Shown here: positions 9,928 through 16,425 of the stretch, in pieces
Layout of the letters: every line of letters begins with the position of its first letter
How positions within the stretch are numbered: position 1 is the stretch's first letter
Assembly (NCBI GenBank): GCA_020638875.1
Contig: JACKHS010000035.1
Location: forward strand, 1 to 28,287
Direction: 5' to 3'
DNA: 28,287 nucleotides
From: Planctomycetota bacterium
Lineage (GTDB): Bacteria > Planctomycetota > UBA1135 > GCA-002686595
Program-made: the position numbers and the translations under genes
The notes under the pieces: model-generated
What the model was told of the DNA's origin: nothing
The model's database searches: none
The model's input: only the letters and a program-made list of their open reading frames with translations

Positions 9928-11229
9928 CTAGAGGTCGAGCCGCTCGAGCAAGCCCGCCAGCACGCGCGGGCCCTCGGCGCGCAGGCCGTTGTGTTCCAGC
10001 TCGCTCGTCACCCACGTCTCGCAGCCGCGGATGCGGTCGGCGGTCTCGAGCGAGAGGCGGCGCGGCACGTACGCGTCGTCGTGGTAGACGAGCGCGGCGA
10101 CCGGGACCTCGTTGCGCGCGAGGCGCTCGGCGTCGTAGAGCCGCGGCCAGTCGTCGCGCGCGGCGAGCCGCTCGGCCGCGCCGCGCACGGGCGCGAGCGG
10201 CGTGCCCTCGGCGAAGACCCACGGGTAGACCATCTCGCCGGTGAAGTGCAGCGGACCGCCGCGCGCGGGGTCGAAGGCCGGGAACTCGGCGCGCACGCGC
10301 TCGGCCGCCCAGCGCGAGGCCGCGCCCTGCGTGTAGCACATCTCGTGCAGCAGCGCGTAGATCGGGTTCGTGTCGAAGGCGGCGTGGTGCTGCACGCCCT
10401 TGAGGAAGAGCTGCGAGAGGCGCGGCGCGCGGGCGCCGTGCTCGAACGCGAGCTCCAACAGGTCGGCCACCGGCGCGAGGCCGTCGCTCATGCCGAAGGA
10501 GAGGCCGAGCGCCTGCAGGACGCCCGCGTGGAAGGGCGCGCCGTCGGGCAGGCGCAGCGCGTGCTCGGCGAGGTGCGCCGCGACGCGCTCGGCGGTCTCG
10601 AGCGCCTGCGGGTAGAGCTTCGCGAAGCGCGCGTTCTTGCGCGCCATCAGCGCGTACGTCTCGCGGTAGACCTCGTCCGCGTCGGCGTCGAGCCCCGGCA
10701 GACCGCCGGTGATCATCGCGCCGGCGAGCGACTCGGGGTGGCGCGAGAGGTAGGTGACGCTGCAGAAGCCGCCGTAGCTCTGCCCGAGCAGCACCCAGCG
10801 CCCGGCGTCGCCGAGCAGCGCGCGGCGCAGGAGCTCGGCGTCGGCGACGATCGAGTCGGCGCGGAAGTGGCGCAGGTAGTCGGCCTGCGCGTCGGCGTCG
10901 CCGCGCTCCACGAGGCCCGCGACGCCGACCGGCGTGCTGCGCCCGGTGCCGCGCTGGTCGAGCAGCACCACGCGAAAGCGCTCGAGCGCCGCGCCGACCC
11001 AGCCGCTGCGCGCGTGCGCGCGCGTCGCGGCGAAGCCGGGGCCGCCTTGCAGGAAGAGCAGCGCCGGCAGGTCCTCGGCGCGGCGGTCGCTGCGCACGAC
11101 CTCGCGCGCGAAGACCTCGAGCGTCTCGCCATCGGGCGCGGCGTGGTCGAGCGGGACGGAGAGGACGTGCTCGCGCAGGCGCAGACCGGGCAGACGGCGC
11201 GCGGTGGTGCGCAGGGGGGAGGCGCTCAT
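9928..11229 (-). CDS. Proline iminopeptidase-like alpha/beta hydrolase (MEROPS S33)
   Basis: A 433-residue alpha/beta hydrolase of the larger proline iminopeptidase group, which removes N-terminal proline from peptides in the cytoplasm. The N-terminus has the family pattern LREHVLSVPLDHAAPDGETLEVFAREVV. The oxyanion-hole motif LFLQGGPGF and the strand VVLLDQRGTGRSTP follow. The nucleophile elbow is GQSYGG with Ser151; likely acid and base are Asp384 or Asp385 (VYHDDAYVP) and His413 (ELEHNGLRA). No signal peptide is seen. I prefer ATG 11229 over the GTG at 11277 because the extra 16 residues look random and the family begins near LREHVLSVPLDH. A TGCAAT hexamer 5 nt upstream of this ATG could be a weak promoter. 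It lies downstream of the TPR gene on the same strand. Confidence 0.88.
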   Translation of the reverse strand: MSASPLRTTARRLPGLRLREHVLSVPLDHAAPDGETLEVFAREVVRSDRRAEDLPALLFLQGGPGFAATRAHARSGWVGAALERFRVVLLDQRGTGRSTPVGVAGLVERGDADAQADYLRHFRADSIVADAELLRRALLGDAGRWVLLGQSYGGFCSVTYLSRHPESLAGAMITGGLPGLDADADEVYRETYALMARKNARFAKLYPQALETAERVAAHLAEHALRLPDGAPFHAGVLQALGLSFGMSDGLAPVADLLELAFEHGARAPRLSQLFLKGVQHHAAFDTNPIYALLHEMCYTQGAASRWAAERVRAEFPAFDPARGGPLHFTGEMVYPWVFAEGTPLAPVRGAAERLAARDDWPRLYDAERLARNEVPVAALVYHDDAYVPRRLSLETADRIRGCETWVTSELEHNGLRAEGPRVLAGLLERLDL

Positions 11230-11305
11230 CGCGCCATTGCACGCCTTCGCGAGGCGCGACGCCAGCGCGCGGTGCACCTGTGCGCGACGGCGTCGCGCGG
11301 CGCCG

Positions 11306-11998
11306 CTAGCTCAGGAAGCGGCGCGAGGCCTCGGGGCGGCCGAGCTCCTCGTAGAGCTCGCTGACCGCTTCGAGCGCGGCGGCGCGGCGCTCGTCGGCGC
11401 CTTCGCCGTCGGCGGGCGCGCACAGGCGCTGGAAGGCGGCGTCGACCACGCGATCGCTGCCGGCCTGGTCGCGCGCCTCGTGCAGCACGCGGGCGAGCAG
11501 GCGCGAGGCGCTCCAGAAGCCCGGATCGTGCTCGAGCGCCGCGCGCAGCGTGCGGGCGGCGTCCTCGTGCCGCGCCAGGCGGCGCTGCGCGGCGGCGAGG
11601 TCCATGTAGAGCCACAGGCGCGGCTCCATCTGCACCAGGTGCCCCGACGAGTCGAGCGCCTCGGGCACCGGGTTGTTCGCGATGGCGCGCTCGAGCGCCT
11701 CGAGCTCGCGCTCCGGCACGCCGAGGTGCTGCCACGCGCGGGCCAGGCCCTTGTAGGCGCCGAGCAGCGTCGGGTCGAGCTGGACCGCCGCCTCGAGGCA
11801 GTGGCGCGCGTCGTCGTAGGCGCCCGAGCCCAGGTGGGCGCGGCCCTCCTCGTACCAGCGCGCCGCGGCCGCCAGGCGGCTGTCGAGCGCGAGCTGGGTC
11901 TCCTCGACCGGCGCGGCGCCGGGGGCCGCCGGCTCCTCCGCCGCGAGGGCGGGAGCGCACAGGGCCAGGGCGAGGAGCGGGAGCGAGAGGGCGCGCAT
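11306..11998 (-). CDS. Exported TPR-repeat protein
   Basis: A 230-residue protein. Residues 1-19 are a typical Sec signal peptide (MRALSLPLLALALCAPALA before AEEP), followed by an Ala/Pro-rich linker. Helical pairs with TPR spacing then follow: ARWYEEGRAHLGSGAYDDARHCLEAAVQLDP, LLGAYKGLARAWQHLG with ERELEALERAI, LWLYMDLAAAQRRLARHEDAARTLRAALEHDP, and further C-terminal repeats. It probably acts as a periplasmic protein-interaction scaffold; no enzymatic motif is present. The ATG at 11998 fits the signal peptide, and TACCCT lies 9 nt upstream. The S33 peptidase gene follows 76 nt downstream on the same strand. Confidence 0.82.
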   Translation of the reverse strand: MRALSLPLLALALCAPALAAEEPAAPGAAPVEETQLALDSRLAAAARWYEEGRAHLGSGAYDDARHCLEAAVQLDPTLLGAYKGLARAWQHLGVPERELEALERAIANNPVPEALDSSGHLVQMEPRLWLYMDLAAAQRRLARHEDAARTLRAALEHDPGFWSASRLLARVLHEARDQAGSDRVVDAAFQRLCAPADGEGADERRAAALEAVSELYEELGRPEASRRFLS

Positions 11999-12007
11999 GC
12001 CGGGATC

Positions 12008-12013
12008 AGGGTA
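12008..12013 (-). promoter_or_regulatory. -10-like hexamer TACCCT upstream of the TPR gene
   Basis: Read on the minus strand, TACCCT lies 9 nt before the ATG at 11998. It belongs to the same start-proximal TAnnnT pattern seen elsewhere in the window, with a slightly longer gap. Confidence 0.4.
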
Positions 12014-12239
12014 GCGGGTCGGGGGCGATCGCGCTCGCGAACTCCGCCTCGGACACCTTCGGCAGGGGAACGCAGGCGGCCCGTCGAGCGTTGGCCCGAA
12101 GGCCCGAAAAGCCCGGCCCGCGCCCCAGCCGTGGGACCGCGGGCGCGCGGACGGGGGCGCGGCGCGGCCGCCGGAGGCCTGCGGGCCGTGCGCCGGCCGA
12201 GCGGGCGGGAGCGGCGCGGCGCCTCCCCGCGGGCCGTCC
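12014..12239. other. 226-nt intergenic stretch with no gene seen
   Basis: GC-rich sequence between the yciB-like gene and the TPR promoter. It contains short GGCCCGAA direct repeats at about 12093-12108, giving a 4-bp hairpin whose minus-strand loop is TTCG. No ORF with coding character and no convincing terminator is present. Confidence 0.5.
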
Positions 12240-12896
12240 TCAGCCGTCGCCGCGCGCCTCGCCGCCCTCCTCGGGCAGCGCGTAGCGCTTCATCAGGCCG
12301 ACCTGGAACAGGATGAAGACGAAGGTCAGCGGCAGGATGCCGAAGACCTTGAAGCTCACCCAGGTGTCGTCGGAGCAGGTGCGCCAGACGGCCTCGTTGA
12401 GCGCCGCGACCACGAGGAAGAACAGCGCGTAGCGCACCGTGAAGCGCCGCCAGCCCTCCTCGGTCAGGCGCAGGCTGGCGCCGAAGAGGTCGACCAGGAA
12501 CAGCCGGCCGCAGGCCAGCCCGCCCAGCAGCACCAGGGCGAGACCGGCGCTGAACACGGTCGGCTTGATCTTGATGAAGAAGTCGTCGTCGAGCCACCAC
12601 GTCAGCCCGCCGAAGACGCCGATCGCGACCGTGCCCAGCGCGAGCATGGCGGGCAGCTTGCGCTCGACCCACCAGGCCAGCGGGAAGGCCACCACGGCCG
12701 CCACCAGGAACCACTTGGTCGCCACGACGATGCCGCTGTGGCCGGGCACGCCGGCGGCCTCGTCGGCGGGCACCGTGTTGAGCTTGTTGAGCACGAAGAA
12801 CAGCACCAGCGGGCCGAACTCGAGCAGGAACTTGAGCAGGGCCTTGCCGGGGCGCGGGGCCTCGGCGCTGGCGGGGGGGGCGGCTTGGTCGGTCAT
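12240..12896 (-). CDS. yciB: Intracellular septation protein A / YciB family membrane protein
   Basis: A 218-residue inner-membrane protein of the YciB (IspZ/septation protein A) family. Diagnostic stretches are KFLLEFGPLVLFFVLNK, FGGLTWWLDDDFFIKIKPT and NEAVWRTCSDDTWVSFKVFGILPLTFVF. Five or six hydrophobic segments alternate with short loops. In Enterobacteria YciB affects envelope and division-site integrity; its biochemical role is not settled. A 20-residue Ala/Pro-rich N-terminal tail precedes the family core and contains a C8 tract near codons 6-9, a possible slippage site. The ATG at 12896 is preceded by a 21-nt gap to TACACT. It is divergent from the bL34 gene, with which it shares a promoter region. 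Confidence 0.9.
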   Translation of the reverse strand: MTDQAAPPASAEAPRPGKALLKFLLEFGPLVLFFVLNKLNTVPADEAAGVPGHSGIVVATKWFLVAAVVAFPLAWWVERKLPAMLALGTVAIGVFGGLTWWLDDDFFIKIKPTVFSAGLALVLLGGLACGRLFLVDLFGASLRLTEEGWRRFTVRYALFFLVVAALNEAVWRTCSDDTWVSFKVFGILPLTFVFILFQVGLMKRYALPEEGGEARGDG

Positions 12897-12917
12897 GGGC
12901 GCTGGGGGCGGGCGCGG

Positions 12918-12923
12918 AGTGTA
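12918..12923 (-). promoter_or_regulatory. -10-like hexamer TACACT for yciB
   Basis: Read on the minus strand as GCTACACT, identical to the element that faces the bL34 gene about 60 nt away. The gap to ATG 12896 is 21 nt, so a short leader is expected. Confidence 0.4.
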
Positions 12924-12959
12924 GCGCCTCGCGGCCCCGGGCGATTCCCGCAGCAGCCC

Positions 12960-12988
12960 CTGGCAAGCGCGCCGCGCGCCGCTACACT
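12960..12988 (+). promoter_or_regulatory. Putative sigma-70-like promoter for the bL34 gene
   Basis: CTGGCA (12960-12965) and TACACT (12983-12988) are separated by 17 nt and each match 4 of 6 consensus bases. They lie 31 nt before the bL34 ATG, leaving room for the Shine-Dalgarno at 13006-13010. Confidence 0.45.
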
Positions 12989-13005
12989 GCTCGGCTCAAC
13001 ACGCC

Positions 13006-13010
13006 AGGAG
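13006..13010 (+). promoter_or_regulatory. Ribosome binding site AGGAG of the bL34 gene
   Basis: AGGAG ends 9 nt before ATG 13020 and decides this start over the longer upstream-open frame. It is one of the few clear Shine-Dalgarno sites in the window. Confidence 0.75.
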
Positions 13011-13019
13011 CTCCCCGCC

Positions 13020-13145
13020 ATGCACGTCAAGATTCGGAACAGCAACTCGAAGAAGGCCAAGAAGACCGGCTACCGCACCCGTCAGAAGACGGCCGGCGGC
13101 CGCAAGGTGAACCGCCGCCAGCGCGCGCGCCACGGCTCCTTCTAG
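13020..13145 (+). CDS. rpmH: Large ribosomal subunit protein bL34-like (41 aa)
   Basis: A 41-residue, strongly basic protein. Its core GYRTRQKTAGGRKVNRRQR matches the bL34 pattern G-[FY]-R-x-R-x-x-T-x-x-G-R-x-V-x-x-R. The N-terminus (MHVKIRNSNSKKAKK) lacks the usual KRTFQPS-like motif, so the protein is divergent. bL34 is a structural protein of the 50S subunit near the 23S rRNA core. The ATG has AGGAG 9 nt upstream and a plausible promoter. The usual neighbours rnpA and dnaA are absent; yciB is divergent and a YgiQ-like gene follows 52 nt downstream. Alternative: another short basic ribosomal or nucleic-acid-binding protein, but no other family fits the motif as well. Confidence 0.78.
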   Translation: MHVKIRNSNSKKAKKTGYRTRQKTAGGRKVNRRQRARHGSF

Positions 13146-13197
13146 ATCCTCGCGCCGCCCGTCCGGGCCCGCAGGAGGCCCCGCGGCGGCGGACGCC

Positions 13198-15066
13198 ATG
13201 AGCACGGCCCGGGCAGCCGAGCGGCGGGCTTTCCTGCCGCGCACCCGCCGCGACCTCGAGGAGCGCGGCTGGGACGCGCTCGACGTGGTGCTCGTCACGG
13301 GCGACGGGTACGTCGACCACCCTTCCTTCGGTGCCGCCGTGATCGGGCGCGTGCTGGAGGCCGCCGGCTGGCGCGTGGGCATCCTCGACGTGCCCGAGGA
13401 GCCGGGCGCCTGGGAGCGCCTGCCCGCGCCGCGCCTGTTCGTGGGCGTGACCGCCGGGACCATCGACTCGATGGTGACCAACTACACGGCCGCGCGGCAC
13501 AAGCGCCAGCGCGACGTGTACCGCCCGGGCGGCCGCGTCGGCCGCCCCAACCGCGCGACGATCGCCTACACCGCCGGCGCGCGCCACGCCTTCCCCGGCG
13601 TGCCCGTGGTCGTGGGCGGGCTCGAGGCCGGACCGCGGCGCCTCGCGCACTACGACTACTGGTCGGACTCGTGGCGGCGCTCGATCCTCGTCGACGCCAA
13701 GGCCGACCTGCTCGTGTGGGGCATGGGCGAGCGCGCGGCGCTCGAGATCGCGCGGCGCCTGGACGCCGGCGAGTCGCTGCGCGGGCTGCGCGGCACGTGC
13801 GAGGTCGTGCGCGAGGAGGACCTGCCCGCCGACGCGCGGCGCGTGCCGAGCTACGAGGCGCTCGTCGCCGACGGCGACCTGGCGGCCGACCTGTTCCACG
13901 CGGTGCGCGAGGAGAACTCGCCCAGCTCGCGCGCGCTCGCGCAGGCGCACGGGGCGCGCTGGGTCCTGCAGCACCCGCCGCTCGCGCCCGCGAGCCAGGC
14001 CGAGGTCGACTCGTTCTACGACCTGCCGTACCAGCGCGCGGCGCACCCCGACCACCAGGCGGCGGGCGGCGTCCCGGCGCTCGAGACCGTGCGCTGGAGC
14101 GTGAACACGCACCGCGGCTGCATGGCCGACTGCTCGTTCTGCTCGATCACCTTCCACCAGGGCCGCAGCATCCAGAGCCGCAGCGAGGCCTCGATCCTGC
14201 GCGAGGTGCGCGACCTTGTCGGGCACGCGGACTTCCGCGGCACGATCACCGACGTCGGCGGCCCGACGGCGAACATGTACGGCCTGGGCTGCAAGCGGCT
14301 CGAGGCCGGCGAGGCGTGCCTCGACCGCGACTGCCTGACGCCCGACGTGTGCCCGGCGCTGCGCATCGACAAGGAGTCCGAGGGCTACCGCCGCCTGCTC
14401 GCGCAGGTGCGCGACAACGCGGGCGTGAAGCACGCCTTCGTCAGCTCGGGCATCCGCTACGACATGCTGCGCGACAAGCGCGGCGCGCTGCTGCCGCTGC
14501 ACCGCGACCTCGTCGAGCACCACACGTCGGGGCGCATGAAGCTCGCGCCCGAGCACGCCGCGCCGGCCGCGCTGCGCGCGATGAACAAGCCGGGCTTCGA
14601 GGTCTACGAGGACTACGAGCGCGACTACAAGCAGGACTGCGCCGAGCTCGGCCGCGACCAGCACCTCGTCAACTACTTCATCGTCGGCCACCCCGGCACC
14701 GACCTGGCGTCGGCGATCGAGCTGTTCGAGCAGCTCCTCGCGCGCAACTACTCGCCGGAGCAGGTGCAGGAGTTCCTGCCGCTGCCCATGACGCGCGCCT
14801 GCGTGCAGTACACGACCGGCCACGACCCGCTGACCGGCGACGCGCTGCACGTCCCGCGCGGCGAGCACGAGCGACGCCTCCAGAAGGCGCTCGTGCGCTG
14901 GAAGGCGCCCGAGTCGAAGAAGCTCGTCGAGGAGGCGCTGACCGCGGCCGGGCGCGAGGACCTGCTCGGCAAGTGGCGCCACGCCCTCGGGCGCGGCGGC
15001 AAGGCGCGCGGGAAGGGCGGCACGACGTACTCCGCGCCGCTGGACGACTTGGACGCGCAGGGCTGA
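13198..15066 (+). CDS. YgiQ family radical SAM protein
   Basis: A 622-residue protein with the YgiQ N-terminus FLPRTRRDLEERGWDALDVVLVTGDGYVDHPSFG, a B12-binding-like region (VFVGVTAGTIDSMVTNYTA-type block, VVVGGLEAG) and the radical SAM cluster motif CMADCSFC (Cys308, Cys312, Cys315), which binds a [4Fe-4S] cluster and SAM. Further family blocks are SRSEASILREV, DVGGPTANMYG, an extra Cys-rich segment (CKRLEAGEACLDRDCLTPDVC) and LKLAPEH-type MKLAPEHAAPAALRAMNKP. The reaction is unknown. It is shorter than E. coli YgiQ (about 740 aa) because the variable C-terminus is reduced. ATG 13198 matches the family start; AGGAGG at 13173-13178 is too far away (19 nt) to be certain. It is probably cotranscribed with the bL34 gene. 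Confidence 0.93.
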   Translation: MSTARAAERRAFLPRTRRDLEERGWDALDVVLVTGDGYVDHPSFGAAVIGRVLEAAGWRVGILDVPEEPGAWERLPAPRLFVGVTAGTIDSMVTNYTAARHKRQRDVYRPGGRVGRPNRATIAYTAGARHAFPGVPVVVGGLEAGPRRLAHYDYWSDSWRRSILVDAKADLLVWGMGERAALEIARRLDAGESLRGLRGTCEVVREEDLPADARRVPSYEALVADGDLAADLFHAVREENSPSSRALAQAHGARWVLQHPPLAPASQAEVDSFYDLPYQRAAHPDHQAAGGVPALETVRWSVNTHRGCMADCSFCSITFHQGRSIQSRSEASILREVRDLVGHADFRGTITDVGGPTANMYGLGCKRLEAGEACLDRDCLTPDVCPALRIDKESEGYRRLLAQVRDNAGVKHAFVSSGIRYDMLRDKRGALLPLHRDLVEHHTSGRMKLAPEHAAPAALRAMNKPGFEVYEDYERDYKQDCAELGRDQHLVNYFIVGHPGTDLASAIELFEQLLARNYSPEQVQEFLPLPMTRACVQYTTGHDPLTGDALHVPRGEHERRLQKALVRWKAPESKKLVEEALTAAGREDLLGKWRHALGRGGKARGKGGTTYSAPLDDLDAQG

Positions 15067-15105
15067 GGCGCCCGACACGCCGGGCCGCGCGGGCGCGGCG
15101 GACGC

Positions 15106-16425
15106 CTAGAGCGCCATCACGCCGGTCGCGTCGCCGAGCCCCGCCGCCGCGACGCCCATGCGCTGCAGCAGCGCGAGGTGGAAGTTGCCCATCGGGACCT
15201 CCTCGGCCGGCACGAGGTGGCGGCCGCCGCGCAACGTGCCCGCGCCGCCGCCGAGCAGCAGCGTGGGCAGGTCGTGGTGCGTGTGCGCGTTGCCGTCGGC
15301 GATGCACGAGCCGTAGCACAGCAGCACCGCGTCGAGCAGCGAGCCCGGCCCGTCCTCCGTGGCGGCCAGCGCGCCGACGAAGCGCGCGAGCTCTTCGCTG
15401 TGGAAGCGGTTGATCGCGCGGATCTGCTGCTGCTTGGCGGCCTCGCCCTTGTGGTGCGAGATCGAGTGGTGGCCCTCGTGGATGTCGAGGTTCGGGTAGC
15501 TGCGGTTCGAGCCCTCGTTGGCCGCCATGAACGTCACGACGCGCGTGCGGTCGGTGCGCAGCGCGAGCACGATCAGGTCGTAGAACGCGCGCAGGTGCTC
15601 GGTGTAGCTCTCCGGGCTGCGCGGCGGGCACTCCGCGTCGGCGACCTCGTCGACGCGCTCGGCCTCGAGGCGCGCGACGCGGCGCTCGAGCTCGCGCACG
15701 CCCGAGAGGTACTCGTCCAGCTTCGCGCGGTCGGCCGCGTCGGCCTCGGCACCCGCGCGGCGCGCCTCGTCGCGCACGTAGTCGAGCACGCTGCGGCGGC
15801 GCGCGCGCAGGCGCCGCAGCTCGGCCAGGTCCTCGTTGCGGTGCCCGCCGCGGAAGAGCAGGTCGAACACGTCGCCGGGCCGCACCAGCTTGCCGGCCGG
15901 CGTGGTCTCGTTCTGCCACGCCACGTGGCAGGAGTAGGCGCAGGCGTAGCCCGTGTCGCACTGCCCGGCCAGCGTGCCGTCCTCGCAGCCGAGCTGCAGC
16001 GACTTGAACGGCGTGACGTTCGCGAAGTGCTCGGCGGCGAGCTGGTCGGCCGACACGCCCAGCCGCACCGTCGTCGCGGACTTCAGCGGCTGCACGCCGG
16101 TCAGCCAGGCGGCCGCGGCGCGCGCGTGGTCGCCGCCGCCGTCGCCGTTGGCGCGCGCCTTGTCCTGCACGAGCTTGCGCACGACGGTCAGGCGGTCGCG
16201 CCACGGCGCGAGCGGCTCGAGCAGGTAGGGCAGCGCGAAGTCCGGGCCCTCCTCGGTCGGCCGCCAGTCGGGCAGGTGCACGCCGTTGGGCACGTACGCG
16301 TAGACGAGCCGCGGGACCTGGCGCGCCTGCCACGCCGCCGGCGCGAGGCTCTCGAGCGTCGGCACGGCCAGCAGCGCCCCCAGGGCGCGCAGCATGTCGC
16401 GGCGGTGGTAGCGGGTCCGGGTCAT
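15106..16425 (-). CDS. DUF1552 family exported protein (Tat-like signal)
   Basis: A 439-residue protein of the DUF1552 family. The N-terminus MTRTRYHRRDMLRALGALLA has an RR pair before a hydrophobic stretch, a degenerate twin-arginine signal, suggesting folded export. Family blocks include YVPNGVHLPDWRPTEEGPDF, AAAAWLTGVQP, SLQLGCEDG with several Cys (CDTGYACAYSCHVAW), VRELERRVARLE, THLRAFYDLIVLALRTDRTRV-type helices, FMAANEGSNRSYPNLDIHEGHHSISHHK and a late GNAHTHHDLPTLLLGG. The many His residues suggest metal binding, as in the distantly similar DUF1501/sulfatase-like group. Function is unknown. Its ATG overlaps the stop of the DUF1592 gene by 4 nt (ATGA), so the two proteins are coupled and likely work together. 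Confidence 0.92.
   Translation of the reverse strand: MTRTRYHRRDMLRALGALLAVPTLESLAPAAWQARQVPRLVYAYVPNGVHLPDWRPTEEGPDFALPYLLEPLAPWRDRLTVVRKLVQDKARANGDGGGDHARAAAAWLTGVQPLKSATTVRLGVSADQLAAEHFANVTPFKSLQLGCEDGTLAGQCDTGYACAYSCHVAWQNETTPAGKLVRPGDVFDLLFRGGHRNEDLAELRRLRARRRSVLDYVRDEARRAGAEADAADRAKLDEYLSGVRELERRVARLEAERVDEVADAECPPRSPESYTEHLRAFYDLIVLALRTDRTRVVTFMAANEGSNRSYPNLDIHEGHHSISHHKGEAAKQQQIRAINRFHSEELARFVGALAATEDGPGSLLDAVLLCYGSCIADGNAHTHHDLPTLLLGGGAGTLRGGRHLVPAEEVPMGNFHLALLQRMGVAAAGLGDATGVMAL

Noticed and set aside
11230..11277. Upstream GTG start for the S33 peptidase
   Set aside because: The 16 extra residues do not match the family, and no RBS or promoter supports it.
12738..13019. N-terminal extension of the bL34 frame by about 94 codons
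   Set aside because: It overlaps yciB antisense, and a clear AGGAG lies 9 nt before ATG 13020.
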